Of a stretch of DNA of 64,000 nt, positions 61,311 to 64,000 are shown piece after piece. The notes under the pieces are model-generated. The model had not been told where the DNA came from, did no database searches, and saw nothing but the letters and a program-made list of their open reading frames with translations. The position numbers were made by a program, and so were the translations under genes. The stretch covers positions 40,698,561 through 40,762,560 of the forward strand of contig CM034240.1 of NCBI GenBank assembly GCA_019916065.1. Direction: 5' to 3'. Every line of letters starts with the position of its first letter. Position 1 is the stretch's first letter. The DNA is from Vitellaria paradoxa (taxonomy: Eukaryota; Streptophyta; Magnoliopsida; Ericales; Sapotaceae).

Positions 61311-62670
61311 GACTTGTAGTAGTTGTAGACAAAGATTAAAACTTAAAAAAATATATTTTTTTTTGTTTATAATTTTTAATAATTTTAAACATAGTTTTTA
61401 TTTTTTTAAAGACTAAAAACTGAAAAGAATTTTTATGTTTAGTTCTTAAAAAAAAATAAAACAAAACTTAAAAATGAAAATATTCTATGACCATTTGGTT
61501 TCTCGTCAATTCACACGCATGTTTGCATTACAAGGAGAGTGCTACGTAGAACTTTTAACAGAGAATTTGATATAACTAATTTGTCGGTCACCGTTAATGG
61601 GATTGGGATTGGGATTGTGATAGTCTCCTCAAATATATTTTTATTATAAAAATATTATTTTATTACAATTTTTTAATAAAAAGTAATTAAAAATTATATC
61701 CCTTGCATTATCGTTGAGTGGGAGACGTGGCGTACACTCACTCATATGTACAGTGAATTAGTGGTGGAGTCACTTTCACTTTTTGTCCACTCTCAAATTT
61801 CAAATAAAAAAAATACTAAAATCAAGAAAATCTACGAGAAAAATCACAAGAATGATATAAAAGGCTTGTGGACTTATCAGTTAAAAATAATGTATTTATA
61901 ATATTTATTATATTTTAAATACAATTCTACAAGTAATAAATTTGTATAATTATATTTTAATTATAACTTTATTACTATCACATCATTTCAATTTTTTTAA
62001 TAACATATAATTTTTTCTGTACAAAAATAATATACAAATAATTATTACAATTCACAAACTCTATTTAACTATTAGAGGTCTCAATATCACTGTCTAATTA
62101 ATTAGCATAAAATCAGGAGAACTTCAAAATCTGTCTTTCTAAAGCCCCCCCCCCCTTTTTTTGGTAACTTAGTTATAACTAGATAAGCCCTCCAAAATCT
62201 TACCAATTGAATTTCCCACAAAACCTCTCACTATATATAACATAAAATTACTATATATATATCCATAGCATATATAATTACTATAAAAAAAGTAATTTTT
62301 GTGCGATGTTTTAATATATTTTAATAATGTGTTTTGATAAGTGAATTCGATAAATTTTTAATATAACTTCAGTTTTTAAAATTCATTTTTTAAGTTTATC
62401 AAATAGATGAAAACTTAAATTCAAAAATATATCAATAGTATCAAATATGTATTACATACCAGAATTTTCCCATAAAATTGAGTAGTTTAATTTTGAAAAT
62501 TTATGCATGAACATTATAAAATTTTACGCTAAATATTTATTTGATAGAAAATAACGGAGTTTTATTCGATGTAGAATTTGAACAGGACAAGAGTTGTATT
62601 TCATTGAAAAGTGATATACTTGCATCTAGCTATTTCAAGTTAAAATTCGTATATTTGTTATATTAATTAT
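61311..62670. other. AT-rich intergenic stretch
   Basis: No gene or clear element is recognisable. A (GGGATT)n-like triplet repeat lies at about 61599-61618 and a C run at 62144-62155. Confidence 0.4.
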
Positions 62671-62818
62671 GGCTTCGTTTGGAGTAACAAAAAGTGAGGT
62701 AAATTGAGATAAATTGAGAGTTCGTAATACGTGCAGTGAAAGAAAAAAATTGATGTGATATAAAGTTAACAGAGATTTATAAAGTTTTACAGAAAAAAAT
62801 TACAAACCAAACGAAGCC
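62671..62818. mobile_element. PIF/Harbinger-like MITE, family D (best-preserved copy)
   Basis: The 148-bp element has perfect 12-bp terminal inverted repeats (GGCTTCGTTTGG and CCAAACGAAGCC) and TAT on both sides (62668-62670 and 62819-62821). The interior AAAAAGTGAGGTAAATTGAG and GAGTTCGTAATACGTGCAGT is shared with the copies at 45239, 45697, 50801 and 57445. With intact ends this is the youngest-looking member. Confidence 0.8.
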
Positions 62819-63486
62819 TATATATATTAGTTTGCTACGTATATAAATAGTATAATTATTTTAAAAAACAATTATAAACCATTAAGAATTTTTTATTTTA
62901 AAAGAACTAAAAAATAAATTATAAATATTTTAAAGTGTGCCTACTTGGCACCTATGAAGAGATATATATATATATAATTTTAAATATTTACTTGGAATAT
63001 TTTATTATTATTCAATTGAAATATTATGAGTCATTATTCTATAAACAAAACAACTAGTTCTTATATAAGACTCTTCATATTAAAATTTGTATTTATCATA
63101 CGACTATTTTTTTTTTTTAAGTAAGCCTATATTTTTTTTTTTATCAAATTTATGCAACTTATCATTTTTAATAAAATTTATGTCCTCCTCCATCGATCTC
63201 GTACCTTTAGACTATATTTGATTTGGAGAATGATGGATAAATAATACTATAATGTATGAATTAATTGTATATAACGTGAGATTAATTTTTGTATGATTTT
63301 TTTTAGTGTTTAATTATTGGTGCATAAAGTGAGTTAATATATAATTTGACAAATCTAAAAATAGAGAGATGTTACCTCACTTCTCATGAAATTGTAAGAC
63401 CCGTAGATTAATCTAATCTGAATGCAACAACCCTCAAACAAACATAACGTTAATGATTATTCTTCGCCGCAAAGAACTATATATAC

Positions 63487-63908
63487 AGGTGGCGTTTGGA
63501 GTGGTAAAAATAAGAAAAAATAAAAAAATATGTGATTTGGTGTAATTTTTGACGTTTAATGTATCTAACCCAAATTACGTTTTTTAGAGATGAATAGTGT
63601 AATTTTTATACTTTTGTGGTAAAAAGTTGGAGAGAGAAATCGTAAAAACGATTTCTTGGATCCATTCCAACAAATTTATGTCTAAATTTTTTTAAAAGTT
63701 ATTGAACTTTTTAATTTTTGCGTGAAAAAGTTGGAGAGCGAAATCATGGGAACTAATTTTCGATCCGTTCCCACATATTTATATCAAATTTTATTGGGAT
63801 TTGTGAAAAAAATTATTAAAATGTATGAAAAAATATTAAAATTTGTAAAAATTTATTGAGATATGTAAATATACTAGATAAATATACTAGAAATTACCTA
63901 CGCCCAAA
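63487..63908. mobile_element. MITE-like element with an internal duplication
   Basis: The left end GGTGGCGTTTGGAGTGGTAA and right end ACCTACGCCCAAATG are loosely inverted. Inside, a unit of about 103 bp is repeated twice, each starting AAAAAGTTGGAGAGMGAAAT (about 63625 and 63728). It is similar in style to the segments at 51250-51670 and 60252-60661. DNA after 63908 to the window end holds nothing recognisable. Confidence 0.45.
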
Positions 63909-64000
63909 TGTACAAGAACATAATTTAACTAGCTGTAGTGTGAATATGAATGAAGAAAATAACAAGAAAGCAAGCACACAGAATTTTAACATAGTTTGGT

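Overview
The window is nuclear DNA from a eudicot plant, probably a woody one. It is very AT-rich, its genes have many introns, and the space between and inside the genes is packed with small transposable elements. I cannot name the species from the sequence. There are three recognisable protein-coding genes and one decayed gene copy, all on the + strand. I see no tRNA, rRNA, CRISPR or organellar insert.

Layout. (1) About 2.0-9.4 kb: a nine-exon gene for a C2/VASt/C2/GRAM/VASt membrane protein of the Arabidopsis At1g03370 type, likely a lipid-binding protein of membrane contact sites. Intron 7 holds a tRNA-derived SINE whose B box has been split by a hAT-type MITE. (2) 11.96-16.23 kb: a three-exon gene for a plant intracellular Ras-group-related LRR protein (PIRL), 516 aa and intact. 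(3) 16.2-37.1 kb: a 21-kb gene-free stretch of AT-rich DNA and repeats: a degenerate copia/TRIM remnant, hAT MITEs, a clean 907-bp solo LTR with a 5-bp target duplication and four G-boxes, PIF/Harbinger-like MITEs, a copia LTR remnant and a 1.15-kb MULE-like element with long terminal inverted repeats. (4) 37.17-43.23 kb: an eight-exon MATE transporter gene (DETOXIFICATION family) whose first intron has taken three MULE-type MITEs. (5) 43.2-52.7 kb: more MITEs, a dispersed repeat and two head-to-tail Helitron-like elements. (6) 52.72-58.11 kb: a tandem second MATE copy with the same eight-exon plan but many frameshifts and a nonsense codon, so a pseudogene as read. Its first intron holds an unexplained GC-rich island. 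(7) 58.1-64 kb: a degenerate relative of the solo LTR starting 7 bp after the pseudogene stop, then AT-rich DNA, a minisatellite and further MITEs.

The genes do not form a pathway; their adjacency is ordinary plant gene order, apart from the MATE pair, which is a local duplication. The most useful overall observation is that the C2/GRAM gene and the first MATE gene are conserved along their whole length yet carry five and two single-base shifts respectively, mostly in short homopolymers. That pattern fits consensus-sequence errors at least as well as real gene loss, and it decides how these genes should be annotated. I found no clearly new biological system. The strongest leads are the structural ones: nested and tandem mobile elements, the G-box-rich LTR family, and the GC island.
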